Below, piece by piece: positions 1 to 7,739 of a stretch of 21,662 bases of DNA. A model generated the notes under the pieces. It was not told the DNA's origin and ran no database searches. It saw only the letters and a program-made list of their open reading frames with translations. How positions within the stretch are numbered: the first letter of the stretch is position 1; each line of letters starts with the position of its first letter. Origin of the DNA: a virus; the IMG/VR virus record IMGVR_UViG_3300047678_000082, positions 1 to 21,662 of that record; one strand, given 5' to 3'. Position numbers and translations under genes: made by a program.

Positions 1-2428
1 CGGTGACGAGCTGGTCAGAGAACGTCCGCAGCGCCCGGACCACTCCCGAGGCCATGTCCTTGCCGATCTTCACGTCCAGGCCACCAGAGGCGATGGAATC
101 GGACACGCCAGACGTGCCGTAGCTGCTAATCGACTTCGGGGTGGATTTGAACAGGCCGCCGAGCAGGCCACCGACGATGCCACCAATAAGTGAACCTATG
201 GGGCCGCCTATGGCCGCGCCGATTGCACCGCCAACCGCGCCGACCTGCCCGCTGCCGGTAATCTGGCCCACGCCGTAGCCCAGCATCGCACCACCGGCAA
301 CACCGCCGACCGTACTGTTGCCAATGGGCTTGCTGAGGAATCCGGTCTGGACCCCAGAGCCGGAATAAATGTCCTTCATGTAGTCTTTGCCGCCAAGCGC
401 TGCACCTGCCGAACTTGATCCGCCGCCGAACAGGAACTTGCCGATTGCGCTGGCACCGATGCCACCGAATGCCGCTTGTGTGCCAGCCGCGCCAGTCGTC
501 CCCGGCATTTTCATGCCGAACATGGCCTCGAACAGCGGCGCGACGATGGACTGCTGGGTAGACAGCGCGATCATGTCGGCGATCGCACGGGCCCAGGTGG
601 ATTTCAGGCTGTTGGCGAACGACTTGAACGACAGCTTGCCCTTGTCGAAGATGTCGAACAGGAAGTCTGACCAAGCGGCGTTCACGCCCTGGGCGGCGTT
701 GGTCCAGATGGCCTCGACTTCATCGGCGGCCTTTTTGGCGGCGTCGGCGATCTTCTTGGCATCCAAGGCAGCATTCATCCGGGCGATTTGGTCCGACGTC
801 GCGCCCTCTTTCTCCAGTTTCAGCAGGGCGATAGTGCGTTCGCGCTCGTCATTGGACATGCCCATCAGTCGGGTTTCCAACTCGATATCGTCAATCACAC
901 CCTTGATGTTGGCTTGGCGCTCAGCATACGCCTTGGCCTCATCCGCGCCCGCTTCCTGCGCATCCTTGGCAACCTGCCGATAGAAATCCTCGCTCGCCGC
1001 GCCGACCTTTTCGTAAACGGTCAACCAGCCCTCGGCGACCTTCTCCTGCCAATCGTGCTGCGCGTTGAGTTGCGCCTTGATTTCGGCATCCGTGGGGATG
1101 ACGCCGTAGCGGTTTTTGCGACCGGGGGCGGCGCTGCGGTCCTGATTGTAGGTGGACATGTAATCAGGCGAGGCGCCGGACGGCAGGCCGCTCAGGTCAA
1201 TCTTGGGCATGTTGCCGGGCGTAGTCCCGTAGAAGCCCGGCGTAGGGTCAATCACGCGAATGTCGCGCTTGCCGTAGGTGCCGTTTTTGGCCACCCAATC
1301 CTGAATTCCAGCCAATTGGTTCAGCACCGACTGGACTGGATTGAGCGCGCTCAGCGCGGCTTCCTTGACTGTATCGAAAAAGCCCTTCACCTGCGGCGTG
1401 GACTTGTCGTTGATGTCGCCGGCGAACTTGGCGATGTCGGACAGCGCAGCGCCGACCGCAATCAGCGGCTGCATGTTCTTGTCGACCTGTTCGAACGCGC
1501 CGGTCAGCGAGCCGCCCAGCGCCTCTATGGCCTTGCCCGCACTGTTCGCCGCTGCGGTGAACCCTTCGGACTTTCCCGCCGCCTCGATGAATTTGTTGCT
1601 CAGTTCGGTCAGGGATTGGCCGATCTGCGTCTGTGCCAACCCGGCCTTGGTCGCCAGCTCCTCGGACCCGGCGATGGCCGCCTCGAAGAACGCTTTGTTG
1701 CTTACCTCGCCGTCGCGGACCATCTGGGTCAGCTTTGCAACCGACCCTCCGGCGCCGTCCAGATGGTTGGCGACGGACTGCAGGAGCGGGCGCATACCGT
1801 CGATCAGGCTGTTGTATTCCTGCGCCTGGATCTTCGCGCCGCCCATCGCTTGCGACAACTGGAGCAGCGCACCGGATGCGGCCGATGCTTCCGTGCCGTT
1901 GATCTTGAGCGCGTTGCCGACCGCTTCGGTGAACGTGAAAAGCTGATCGCTCGACGCGCCCAATTCCTTCTGCGCAGCGGACAGGCGGCCATACAGCGTG
2001 GCGTTCGCCTCCACCGAGGTCTTGGTTCGGTTGGATATCTCGAACAGCCGGTCGGTCGCCGACGCCAGCGCATCGGATTCGAAGCCTGCGACGCGAAGCT
2101 GGTTCTGCAGGCCCTTGAAGCTGTCAGCGGCCAGCACGGTACGGCGCCCGAGTTCCAGCAGCGCGCCGGCCGAAGCGTATCGAGCGAGCGCGGCAAGGCC
2201 GACATTCAGAGCGTTCGTGGACGTGGACGCGACGTTGGCATGAGCGGCATAGTCTCGGGCCGCACCGCCTAGTCTACTGACGCCATCTCCAGCCTGCGAA
2301 GCCGCGCCGCCGGTGCGCTTGAAGCTTTCGGCTGTCTTGGCGTCGGCTGACTGCACTTCGGCATAGTCGCGCTTCACCTGGTCCGCGCCGACGCTATCCC
2401 AGCGGATCGTATTGCGTGTTTCAGCCAC
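1..2428 (-). CDS. Tape measure protein, N-terminal part (runs off left edge)
   Basis: The frame is open for 809 codons from a GTG at 2428 to the window edge, so the 3' end is missing. The tape measure protein sets tail length and lies in the tail lumen. Residues about 60-260 look like a phage tape-measure N-terminal domain. Residues about 575-640 resemble the lambda gpH C-terminal domain (contains AWSDFLFDIFDKGKLSFKSF). Residues about 665-760 are Gly/Ala-rich and hydrophobic, as expected for a membrane-active tape measure segment. An AGGAAA ribosome site precedes the GTG, and the start overlaps the stop of the upstream DUF6441 gene by 8 bases. The rest of the protein is very probably the fragment at the right edge (20697-21662). 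Identity is based on domain resemblance and on position after the chaperone. Confidence 0.9.
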   Translation of the reverse strand, partial: MAETRNTIRWDSVGADQVKRDYAEVQSADAKTAESFKRTGGAASQAGDGVSRLGGAARDYAAHANVASTSTNALNVGLAALARYASAGALLELGRRTVLAADSFKGLQNQLRVAGFESDALASATDRLFEISNRTKTSVEANATLYGRLSAAQKELGASSDQLFTFTEAVGNALKINGTEASAASGALLQLSQAMGGAKIQAQEYNSLIDGMRPLLQSVANHLDGAGGSVAKLTQMVRDGEVSNKAFFEAAIAGSEELATKAGLAQTQIGQSLTELSNKFIEAAGKSEGFTAAANSAGKAIEALGGSLTGAFEQVDKNMQPLIAVGAALSDIAKFAGDINDKSTPQVKGFFDTVKEAALSALNPVQSVLNQLAGIQDWVAKNGTYGKRDIRVIDPTPGFYGTTPGNMPKIDLSGLPSGASPDYMSTYNQDRSAAPGRKNRYGVIPTDAEIKAQLNAQHDWQEKVAEGWLTVYEKVGAASEDFYRQVAKDAQEAGADEAKAYAERQANIKGVIDDIELETRLMGMSNDERERTIALLKLEKEGATSDQIARMNAALDAKKIADAAKKAADEVEAIWTNAAQGVNAAWSDFLFDIFDKGKLSFKSFANSLKSTWARAIADMIALSTQQSIVAPLFEAMFGMKMPGTTGAAGTQAAFGGIGASAIGKFLFGGGSSSAGAALGGKDYMKDIYSGSGVQTGFLSKPIGNSTVGGVAGGAMLGYGVGQITGSGQVGAVGGAIGAAIGGPIGSLIGGIVGGLLGGLFKSTPKSISSYGTSGVSDSIASGGLDVKIGKDMASGVVRALRTFSDQLVT

Positions 2429-3107
2429 GGCGGTTTCCTGAGATGCGTTGATATTCAGCGGCGATAAGGTCGGGAACCTGGGCGCGCCATTTGGCTTCCA
2501 GCGGAGCAATGGAGAACCGCTTCCGCAGCGTGACGACGGGGACGAGAATAAAGACGACGATGGTGGCGACTTTGCCCGCCGCCGCAGCCTTTGCCGATGC
2601 TCGCGCGAAGCCGCCCCGCTTGCCGCCTCTGGCGCGTACATTGTCCGCCACCAGCAGCGACGGCTTGCCACGCCGGTAGACGAACCGCAGTTTTCCATAC
2701 CGCGCCTCGGCCGCGGCCAGCCGCTTGTCGCGGTCCCGGCCCAAGCCCACCTTCGGCGCGTTCTCAGTCGGGATCAGCAGGAAGAAGCCGCTTCCAGACC
2801 GGATGGTTGATCCGTTGGTGAACGCATACATCGCGTCCTGAGTGTGCTGGCTGCCCTTCACAAAGATTTCAGCAGACGCGCTCAGCGAACCAACACCCTG
2901 CCGAGGATAGGCTGCCGACGTCCACGAGCGTGACAGACGGCCAAGGCCACTGGACGAAGCCGCGTTCTCAAGGTCTTTCTCAAGGCCGCGCGCCGCCGTC
3001 CTCAGCCCTTCAGCCTGGGCCTTCTTCCGATATTCCAGATCGGCCTTGAGGTCCTTCGCCACCGTGCTGATGAACTTGGCGACGGCGTGCATTGAATCCC
3101 CTATCAT
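2421..3107 (-). CDS. DUF6441-family phage tail-region protein
   Basis: This 228-residue protein resembles the DUF6441 family, which is found beside the tape measure gene in alphaproteobacterial siphophages; its function is not established. The N-terminal third is charged and helical (about residues 10-55). The middle has a Lys/Arg-rich stretch with an FVYRRGKPSLLV motif, and a hydrophobic stretch (VATIVVFILVPVV) lies near residue 185. The C-terminus ends in a basic tail. Two starts are possible. ATG 3107 follows a GGAG at short spacing, and a second ATG five codons later follows GGGGA; the second may be the better start. The gene lies between the tail assembly chaperone and the tape measure and is translationally coupled to the latter. 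A minor tail or completion role is inferred from position. Confidence 0.72.
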   Translation of the reverse strand: MIGDSMHAVAKFISTVAKDLKADLEYRKKAQAEGLRTAARGLEKDLENAASSSGLGRLSRSWTSAAYPRQGVGSLSASAEIFVKGSQHTQDAMYAFTNGSTIRSGSGFFLLIPTENAPKVGLGRDRDKRLAAAEARYGKLRFVYRRGKPSLLVADNVRARGGKRGGFARASAKAAAAGKVATIVVFILVPVVTLRKRFSIAPLEAKWRAQVPDLIAAEYQRISGNRRG

Positions 3108-3138
3108 GGCGCTCCCTTATGTTCGGGAGGCCAACCTA

Positions 3139-3486
3139 ATGACCGACAGTGTTGTGAAGATCGCCGTAGTTATGGTGGGGCTAATTGTAGTGGCCACCTT
3201 AGCAGCGGGTTTTTCCGCTTCAGGATCAAACGAGCGGGGCGCCCTGAGCGAGAGTGAGGTTGTCGCGCGATGCCAAAAAGCGATTGAGGCAGAACAAAGC
3301 CCGTCTGCTACCGTCACCTACGATAGGTTCGGCGAAAAGTCCGCAAGCAAAGTCCCAGATGGGTGGGATGTCTTCATTGACTTTACTGTCAACAACGTCA
3401 CAGGCCAAACCTTGCGCATGAAAGGGCTGTGCTTTGTTGAATCGTATGGCGCTCGCGTATCAGCTTCAACTTTTGAGCGGCCTTAA
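3139..3486 (+). CDS. Small membrane-anchored or exported protein, moron-like
   Basis: This 115-residue protein is encoded on the strand opposite the surrounding tail operon. I chose ATG 3139 because a strong GGGAGG lies 8 bases upstream (3125-3130); in-frame Met codons further up overlap the DUF6441 start. Residues 7-25 form one hydrophobic segment (uncleaved anchor or signal peptide). After it comes a polar domain with two cysteines (45 and 98) and a WDVFIDFTVNNVTG motif, which suggests a small exported beta-rich domain. I recognise no family. The gene is visibly less GC-rich than its neighbours. It sits alone between divergent DUF6441 and the convergent chaperone frameshift ORF, whose stop is 9 bases away. 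Together this fits a moron, a cargo gene expressed independently of the late operon. A weak promoter would have to overlap the DUF6441 start. Confidence 0.6.
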   Translation: MTDSVVKIAVVMVGLIVVATLAAGFSASGSNERGALSESEVVARCQKAIEAEQSPSATVTYDRFGEKSASKVPDGWDVFIDFTVNNVTGQTLRMKGLCFVESYGARVSASTFERP

Positions 3487-3495
3487 ATATCGCAC

Positions 3496-3792
3496 CTAAC
3501 CCTCCCGCGCCGACTTCTTCCAGTCGTGATACTCCGCCATCACCTGATCCAGCACATTGAATGCTGACATGACGAATGCGGCCTGATCGTTCACGCCGCC
3601 TTCGTCCGGCATTCGCATGTAGCCACCTTCCGGCGACCTGCACAGGCTCCACAGAGTGATGATGTTCCAGCACCAGGCCGGAATGTCATCGGTCGGATTG
3701 GTCTCTACTTGCTCGCCGAGGATGTCCCAGGGGCCGTCTTCGTCCGGGCCGAACGCTTCGGCTTGCTGGCGGATGAAGAAGGCCCATCGGAG
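3496..3792 (-). CDS. Frameshift extension of tail assembly chaperone (gpT-like domain)
   Basis: This is a 98-codon frame in -1 relative to the chaperone gene. It runs from the slippery site to TAG at 3496. It has no usable start in its first 58 codons, so it is expected to be made only as a fusion of 223 zero-frame residues plus 98 residues (321 in total). The encoded sequence looks real: it begins LRWAFFIRQQAEAFG, has a Trp/Cys-rich middle (PAWCWNIITLWSLC), and ends in a charged helix. By analogy with lambda gpGT, this minor fusion would bind tape measure and recruit tube subunits. The frame and heptamer are seen in the sequence; the role is inferred from the conserved siphophage arrangement. 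Confidence 0.8.
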   Translation of the reverse strand, partial: LRWAFFIRQQAEAFGPDEDGPWDILGEQVETNPTDDIPAWCWNIITLWSLCRSPEGGYMRMPDEGGVNDQAAFVMSAFNVLDQVMAEYHDWKKSAREG

Positions 3793-4460
3793 TTTTTTAG
3801 GTCGTCACCGATGGTGTTCATGAGGCCGACTGCGTGCCAGCCGATCTCAAGCGCATGGCCGCTTGGCAAGGCGCTCAGGGTCTCATCCAGCACCAGCCCT
3901 GCGGTGCGGCTGATCTCGATTTCCGAATTCTCGGCGCCGACAAGAAACATGGCCGCTGCGGTGAGTGGCGCCATCTGCATCCAGAAAAGCTGCTCGCCGA
4001 ACTTGCGGCCGTAGGGCGGGAACATGCGCCGCATCTGGCCTTCAAGATCGTCCATCTGGTCCTTCAGATCGGTGATCTTTTCGAAGATCGACAGCAGTTC
4101 GGCGCCGATAGCCTTGGCTTCATCGCTGCCGTCTTCCAGGCCTTCCGACCGGGCGTTGGCGTCGATGATGTCATCCCGGTACTCGGCGAGCCTGGGCTCG
4201 TAGTTGTCGAGGAATTCCAGCAGTTCGGCGCGCTGGTCCTCGGCGACCACCTTGTTGATGCCGCGCCGCATGGACGCATAGAGCGTGTCCCCCGAGACAT
4301 GCTTCGCGCCCTGGTCCGACAGGAGCCGGTGCCATTCAGCGCGGGTGTGGAGCGTCGGAGGCTGGATCAGATAGACAACGGCGCCGGGATTCGGCTTTCC
4401 CTTGTCGTTGCAGAGCGCGCGCGGCGTGAACCGCACCGTCTGCTTGGCAGAGGTGATCAT
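3705..4460 (-). CDS. Tail assembly chaperone, zero-frame product (gpG-like)
   Basis: This 251-residue protein lies between the tail tube and tape measure genes, the standard place for the chaperone that coats the tape measure before tube polymerisation. The body is acidic and helical, with a long charged helix at about residues 85-145, and the last 30 residues are a disordered Ser/Lys/Ala-rich tail. Codons 221-223 read CTA AAA AAC and contain an in-phase A_AAA_AAC slippery heptamer. A -1 slip there replaces the disordered tail with a conserved-looking 98-residue extension (3496-3792). Translation in the zero frame gives this short form. ATG 4460 has an AGGAAG ribosome site that is partly paired in a small hairpin (4468-4486). 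Confidence 0.82.
   Translation of the reverse strand: MITSAKQTVRFTPRALCNDKGKPNPGAVVYLIQPPTLHTRAEWHRLLSDQGAKHVSGDTLYASMRRGINKVVAEDQRAELLEFLDNYEPRLAEYRDDIIDANARSEGLEDGSDEAKAIGAELLSIFEKITDLKDQMDDLEGQMRRMFPPYGRKFGEQLFWMQMAPLTAAAMFLVGAENSEIEISRTAGLVLDETLSALPSGHALEIGWHAVGLMNTIGDDLKNSDGPSSSASKPKRSARTKTAPGTSSASK
3792..3798 (-). promoter_or_regulatory. Programmed -1 ribosomal frameshift site A_AAA_AAC
   Basis: On the minus strand the sequence is CT A AAA AAC TCC, with the heptamer in the X_XXY_YYZ phase of the chaperone frame (codons 221-223). This is one of the most efficient bacterial slippery sequences. The -1 frame opens directly into a 98-codon ORF that lacks its own start. No stimulatory pseudoknot was folded. 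Confidence 0.85.
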
Positions 4461-4467
4461 GTTGCTT

Positions 4468-4486
4468 CCTATTTATCGGGAATAGG
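4468..4486 (-). promoter_or_regulatory. Hairpin overlapping the chaperone ribosome binding site
   Basis: A 6-bp inverted repeat CCTATT/AATAGG with a 7-base loop lies just upstream of ATG 4460 on the minus strand. The 3' arm contains the AGG of the AGGAAG ribosome site, so folding would reduce initiation. The stem is AT-rich and weak. A tuning role is inferred. Confidence 0.4.
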
Positions 4487-4487
4487 T

Positions 4488-4517
4488 GGCGGCGCGAAGC
4501 CCGACCCTCGCGCCGCC
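4488..4517 (-). terminator. GC-rich hairpin between tail tube and chaperone genes
   Basis: A perfect 10-bp inverted repeat (GGCGGCGCGA/TCGCGCCGCC) with a 10-base loop lies in the only sizeable gap of the tail operon. No U-run follows on the minus strand, so it may be a leaky attenuator or an mRNA-stabilising structure that keeps tube output above chaperone output. It may not be a full terminator. Confidence 0.45.
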
Positions 4518-4566
4518 GGGTCCGCTGCACACCGGGGAGGAAAGCAGCGGGACGGCTAGGGTCGGG

Positions 4567-5742
4567 TCAGTAGAAGCAGATCGAAAAAGCGTCGTTGTCG
4601 CCGGTGCAGCGGAAGTTGACGGCCTCGGTCGAGAAGCCGTCGCGGTCGCCGCCCTGGTTGTTCTGGGTCGCGTAGCAATTGGCCGCCGTCACCGCGACAC
4701 GGGCGCCGGCCGCAGTGCCCGCGCGGGCGTGGACGATGCGCGCCGTGTTGTTGCGCATGTCGGCGAGGATGTCGCGGGTGGCCAGAAGGGTTTCCAGCGG
4801 GTCGAACGAGCCGGAGGCATTGCGCAGCGTGATCTGCGCCGGATCGTAACCTTCGACACCTTCCGGGTTGTCCGGCCTCACCACCGTGTTGCCGGCATCG
4901 AAGGTCAGCGTCTTGCACTGCGCCAGGATACGGTTCCAGCGCATGCGGCTGACGGCGGATGTGGTGCCGCGCCAGACCAGCTTGGTCGTGTCATTGAACG
5001 TGCCGGAGACGTTGGCCGTGTCGGTGGCCTGGACCCAGACGCCCATGAACGAGAACGAGAACTTGATGCCCTCGCCGCTCACCCACTGCATCGTGAACGT
5101 GCCACGGCAGCCAATGCCCATCAGCTTCTTGCCGTCGCGGTACAGCCACAGCGTGGCGCTGGTCAGCGAGCTGGACGCGAACCGGTACAGCGCGTTGATC
5201 GGGATGACATAGTTCGTGGTCGCCACCAGCGCGCCGCTCATGATGTCGGTCAGCGTGGCCAGCTTGGCGGCGGAATAGGCGGCGATGAAGCTGTCGCCCG
5301 ACACCGTGCCGCTGAACGTGATCGGCATGCCGGTGTATAGGTTGGCCGTGCCGGTGGCCGACGCGCCCAAGACCGCCGTGGTGGTCGAGCCACCGGCGGC
5401 AAGGGCTTCGGGCGCCGCCGGGATCGACGTGGTGGTCAGCGTCTCGGTCATGCCGCACGCCTTGAGCAGCGGCGACATGTCGGGCGCGGTCGAGCCCAGC
5501 GCGCGGGCCTTCACCCACACGTCGAAGGTCACCGCCGTCTTGACGCCGCCAATCAGCGGGGGCGACACGTCAAGAGCACCGGATACCTCGTTGGACTGGA
5601 TGACGTTCGGCGTCTCGGTCCAGTTGACGTTCTCGACCTTGATGGCATTGGCGGCGGCGGTCGGCGTCGGATCGACACCTTCGCTGGATTCCACCTTGGC
5701 CAGCAGCGTCTGGGGGCGGGTGCGGATGAACGTGGCGACCAT
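4567..5742 (-). CDS. Major tail tube protein
   Basis: This 391-residue protein lies immediately before the chaperone with a programmed frameshift, the standard place of the tail tube gene. Tube subunits form the hexameric rings of the tail lumen. The sequence starts MVATFIRTRPQTLLAKVESS, a start typical of phage tube proteins of this type, and is rich in Thr/Ser/Ala/Val beta strands throughout. The middle (about 105-170) is a low-complexity Ala/Gly/Thr/Ser stretch that could be an inserted loop or decoration. The C-terminus contains an asparagine/glycine/aspartate-rich segment and ends SICFY. Its start overlaps the stop of the upstream small gene (TAATG). Function is assigned from position and composition, without an alignment. 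Confidence 0.8.
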   Translation of the reverse strand: MVATFIRTRPQTLLAKVESSEGVDPTPTAAANAIKVENVNWTETPNVIQSNEVSGALDVSPPLIGGVKTAVTFDVWVKARALGSTAPDMSPLLKACGMTETLTTTSIPAAPEALAAGGSTTTAVLGASATGTANLYTGMPITFSGTVSGDSFIAAYSAAKLATLTDIMSGALVATTNYVIPINALYRFASSSLTSATLWLYRDGKKLMGIGCRGTFTMQWVSGEGIKFSFSFMGVWVQATDTANVSGTFNDTTKLVWRGTTSAVSRMRWNRILAQCKTLTFDAGNTVVRPDNPEGVEGYDPAQITLRNASGSFDPLETLLATRDILADMRNNTARIVHARAGTAAGARVAVTAANCYATQNNQGGDRDGFSTEAVNFRCTGDNDAFSICFY

Positions 5743-5921
5743 TACGCGATCTCCTCAGTGGGGGCGGCCTTCGCCTTGGTTTTCGGGGGTTCGGGCGGCG
5801 CCATGGCCGCTTCCACTTCGGCGACGATCTCCGCCGCCAGCGCCTTGCCGTGGAGGTTCTCCAGGCGCAGCTTTTCCTCGGGCGGCACCTTGCCGTCCGT
5901 CGTCGAAACCGCGTGATCCAC
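5742..5921 (-). CDS. Small conserved-looking protein, GTG start
   Basis: This 59-residue protein starts at GTG 5921 behind a clear GGAGG at 6-base spacing and ends TAA, overlapping the tail tube ATG. It has a Glu/Leu/Ala-rich amphipathic helix in the middle, then a Pro/Lys-rich tail (PPEPPKTKAKAAP). I recognise no family. Its strong ribosome site and tight spacing between the tail completion gene and the tail tube gene make it a credible gene. It may be an accessory assembly factor, but nothing in the sequence proves it. Confidence 0.6.
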   Translation of the reverse strand: MDHAVSTTDGKVPPEEKLRLENLHGKALAAEIVAEVEAAMAPPEPPKTKAKAAPTEEIA

Positions 5922-5923
5922 GG

Positions 5924-6406
5924 TCAGCCTCCGATGTCTTGTGAGAAGGGGTTGGAACTGGAGGTCCAGTAATCGACCTCGAAAACGACGGTGAACGAGC
6001 CGCTGTTGGTCGCCGCGTCCATGGCGATTTCAGGCGTCATCGACAGGAACCGCATATCGACGGCGATACCGCCCAGGGTGCGCGGTTCGGTCAGCACGGC
6101 TTGCACGGTGCGGGCGTAAAGGTCATTCACGGCGGCCTCGAAGTCGGCGCCTGCTGCATCCACGTCGCCTTCCTCGGCGGCCTGCTGGACGTAGCCGTAA
6201 ACCTCGATGGTCATGGTCAGGTCTTGCTGGCCATAGGACCGCTCGTCGCCGCGTTCATTGCCCGAATTGATGATCAGGCAGGGGAATGCGGAAACGGGCG
6301 CATCACGGCCACGCTCGACGGTGACCGCATCGCCGTGTTCGTCCTCGATGCTGGCCAGCAGCGCGGCAAAGGCGCGGACCACCTGTTCGCGGATAGCGAT
6401 GGTCAT
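5924..6406 (-). CDS. Probable tail terminator / tail completion protein
   Basis: This 160-residue protein begins with a helix (REQVVRAFAALLASIED) and alternates beta strands and helices afterwards. It has a FPCLIINSGNE motif and a tandem EVYGYVQ / FEVDYWT strand pattern like gpU or tail-terminator folds, which cap the tube at the head-proximal end. The order joining protein, this gene, tube matches the position of tail terminators in siphophages. It shares an ATGA overlap with the gene upstream. The family is inferred from size, position and predicted fold. Confidence 0.6.
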   Translation of the reverse strand: MTIAIREQVVRAFAALLASIEDEHGDAVTVERGRDAPVSAFPCLIINSGNERGDERSYGQQDLTMTIEVYGYVQQAAEEGDVDAAGADFEAAVNDLYARTVQAVLTEPRTLGGIAVDMRFLSMTPEIAMDAATNSGSFTVVFEVDYWTSSSNPFSQDIGG

Positions 6407-6714
6407 CGGGTGGTGCCCAGCATGAAGCGGAAGACGAGGTTGTCGTTCACCTTCTGGACGGACTTGACGTAATAGGATGCCGTGCCGAACAGCACGGTGT
6501 CTTTCTCGGCAGGCGTGACGCTGAACTGCGCGGCGTCGGCCTCATAGATCAGTTCCGGGACCACCATCGAACCGGCGATCTGCATTTCGCTGTCACCGGC
6601 CACCACAGGCACCATCTTGACGGCAAACGACGACCCGACGCGGGGCCGATAGCGCGCGGTTTCGCCCAGAGGCCCGGCGAAGATGGCCGCCAGCGGTGCT
6701 GAAAAGATGCTCAT
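6403..6714 (-). CDS. Probable head-tail joining protein
   Basis: This 103-residue, largely beta-stranded protein lies in the head-tail connector cluster. I chose ATG 6714 (MSIFSAPLAAIFAGPLG) because it gives ATGA overlaps with both neighbours; an upstream extension of 12 residues lies inside the preceding gene. Small head-tail joining proteins of this size that start with a short hydrophobic segment are common in alphaproteobacterial siphophages. They form a ring between the portal/adaptor and the tail terminator. The assignment rests on size, position and the strand-rich C-terminus (KDTVLFGTASYYVKSV). Confidence 0.55.
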   Translation of the reverse strand: MSIFSAPLAAIFAGPLGETARYRPRVGSSFAVKMVPVVAGDSEMQIAGSMVVPELIYEADAAQFSVTPAEKDTVLFGTASYYVKSVQKVNDNLVFRFMLGTTR

Positions 6715-7037
6715 TGGTTGCGATACCGGGCGCGCACGGTGCGCCGCCATTCGCCGACATTGCCATCGGTGTCGGTGGCGCGGACCCGCACGGTATATTC
6801 GGCGTTCTCAGTCAGGCTGACGGTGTGCGGCAACTTGCCGTAATAGTCGCCGTCCGACCCGCCCTTGTAGGTCATGCTGATATTCGTGGTGCCCGATACC
6901 TGGGCGCCATTGGCGTCCAGCACCTCGACGATCAGGCAGGTGGCATCATTGATCGCCATCCCGCTGATGTCGTTCTTCAGCCCGTCGATCCACACGTTGT
7001 TCGTGTTGTCGATATAGAGGAGGTCGGTCGCGCTCAA
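6711..7037 (-). CDS. Small beta-sandwich structural protein, TTG start
   Basis: This 108-residue protein starts at TTG 7037, which overlaps the stop of the gene upstream (TTGA), and ends with an ATGA overlap on the joining protein. The composition fits an immunoglobulin-like or fibronectin-like domain: alternating polar/hydrophobic strands, with KLPHTVSLTENAEYTVRVRA followed by a final RTVRARYR strand. Such domains often decorate capsids or tails. No upstream Shine-Dalgarno is obvious, so translational coupling probably drives it. The product is unrecognised at family level. Confidence 0.6.
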   Translation of the reverse strand: MSATDLLYIDNTNNVWIDGLKNDISGMAINDATCLIVEVLDANGAQVSGTTNISMTYKGGSDGDYYGKLPHTVSLTENAEYTVRVRATDTDGNVGEWRRTVRARYRNQ

Positions 7038-7183
7038 ACGGCGTATCCCAGCTTGATCAGGACGGCGGCGGATTCGTCGTCAACCGTGACGGTCGAACCT
7101 TCGCGCAATACCTTGCCTGCGGCGTTACCCTTGGCGTCGGTGATGCGGCGTTCGCATGTGTGCGTGATCTTGATCTTTTTCAT
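7034..7183 (-). CDS. 49-residue phage protein
   Basis: The product starts MKKIKITHTCERRI and is a short basic protein with a VLREGSTVTVDDESAAVLI segment. That segment resembles the small 'tail/head completion' peptides found between head genes in related phages. The stop overlaps the TTG start of the downstream gene, and its ATG lies 3 bases after the upstream stop, which supports it as part of a coupled operon. No function can be assigned. It is short but fits the operon exactly. Confidence 0.55.
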   Translation of the reverse strand: MKKIKITHTCERRITDAKGNAAGKVLREGSTVTVDDESAAVLIKLGYAV

Positions 7184-7186
7184 GGA

Positions 7187-7735
7187 TCAGCTCGCGGTAT
7201 AGGTGACGGTGACGTTCAGGGTGTCGCCCGAGATGGCCGAGCGGTCGGCGGCGAAGGCCTTGATGTTCAGCAGCGTGCCGGTGGTGCCCGACTTGGTGTT
7301 CACACTGGTGACGAAGGCACCGCCGACAGTCGTGGTGCCGTTGATGCTGAAGGCCGCCTTCGATGCCGAATTGTTGACCGTCTTGCTGGCGACCGTGCCC
7401 AGGGTCAGCGTCTGGCGCACGCTTTCCGAATAGGTGACGTTCTCCGTCCAGCCGCCATGGCTCGACATGGTGTCGCCCGCCGCCGCAGTCGGTGCCGAAG
7501 CCGTCAAGCCCACATACCAGGCCGCCGTATAGGCGCTGCCCTTCAGCGTGTAGTCGAGGAAGGCGTTCAGCCCGGTATCGACCACAAGGTTGGAGCCTTC
7601 CTCCACCCACTTGACCGAACCATCGGCACCAATACACTCGACGTGCCAGTGCGCCGTGACGCCCACCTTTTCCGTGAACCGGGCGCGCAGATACCCGAGC
7701 GCGCGGCGCACAGCCGCGACGAGACGGTCGGTCAT
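7187..7735 (-). CDS. Putative virion-associated protein, beta-rich
   Basis: In this 182-residue protein, residues 1-25 form a basic helix (RLVAAVRRALGYLRARF). The rest is a beta-rich domain with many Thr/Ser/Val/Gly residues, including a VDTGLNAFLDYTLKGSAYTA motif. This motif is common in hypothetical virion proteins located among head and tail-fibre genes. The architecture (short helix plus a large sandwich) would suit a capsid or neck decoration. The gene lies directly after the repeat-rich protein and in the same transcription unit. Family unrecognised. Confidence 0.6.
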   Translation of the reverse strand: MTDRLVAAVRRALGYLRARFTEKVGVTAHWHVECIGADGSVKWVEEGSNLVVDTGLNAFLDYTLKGSAYTAAWYVGLTASAPTAAAGDTMSSHGGWTENVTYSESVRQTLTLGTVASKTVNNSASKAAFSINGTTTVGGAFVTSVNTKSGTTGTLLNIKAFAADRSAISGDTLNVTVTYTAS

Positions 7736-7739
7736 CGTG

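Noticed and set aside
788-2272. Long plus-strand open frame (494 codons) antisense to the tape measure gene
   Set aside because: It is a codon-phase shadow of GC-rich coding on the minus strand. The minus frame has clear tape measure domains, while this product is Arg/Leu/Ala-rich and has no motif.
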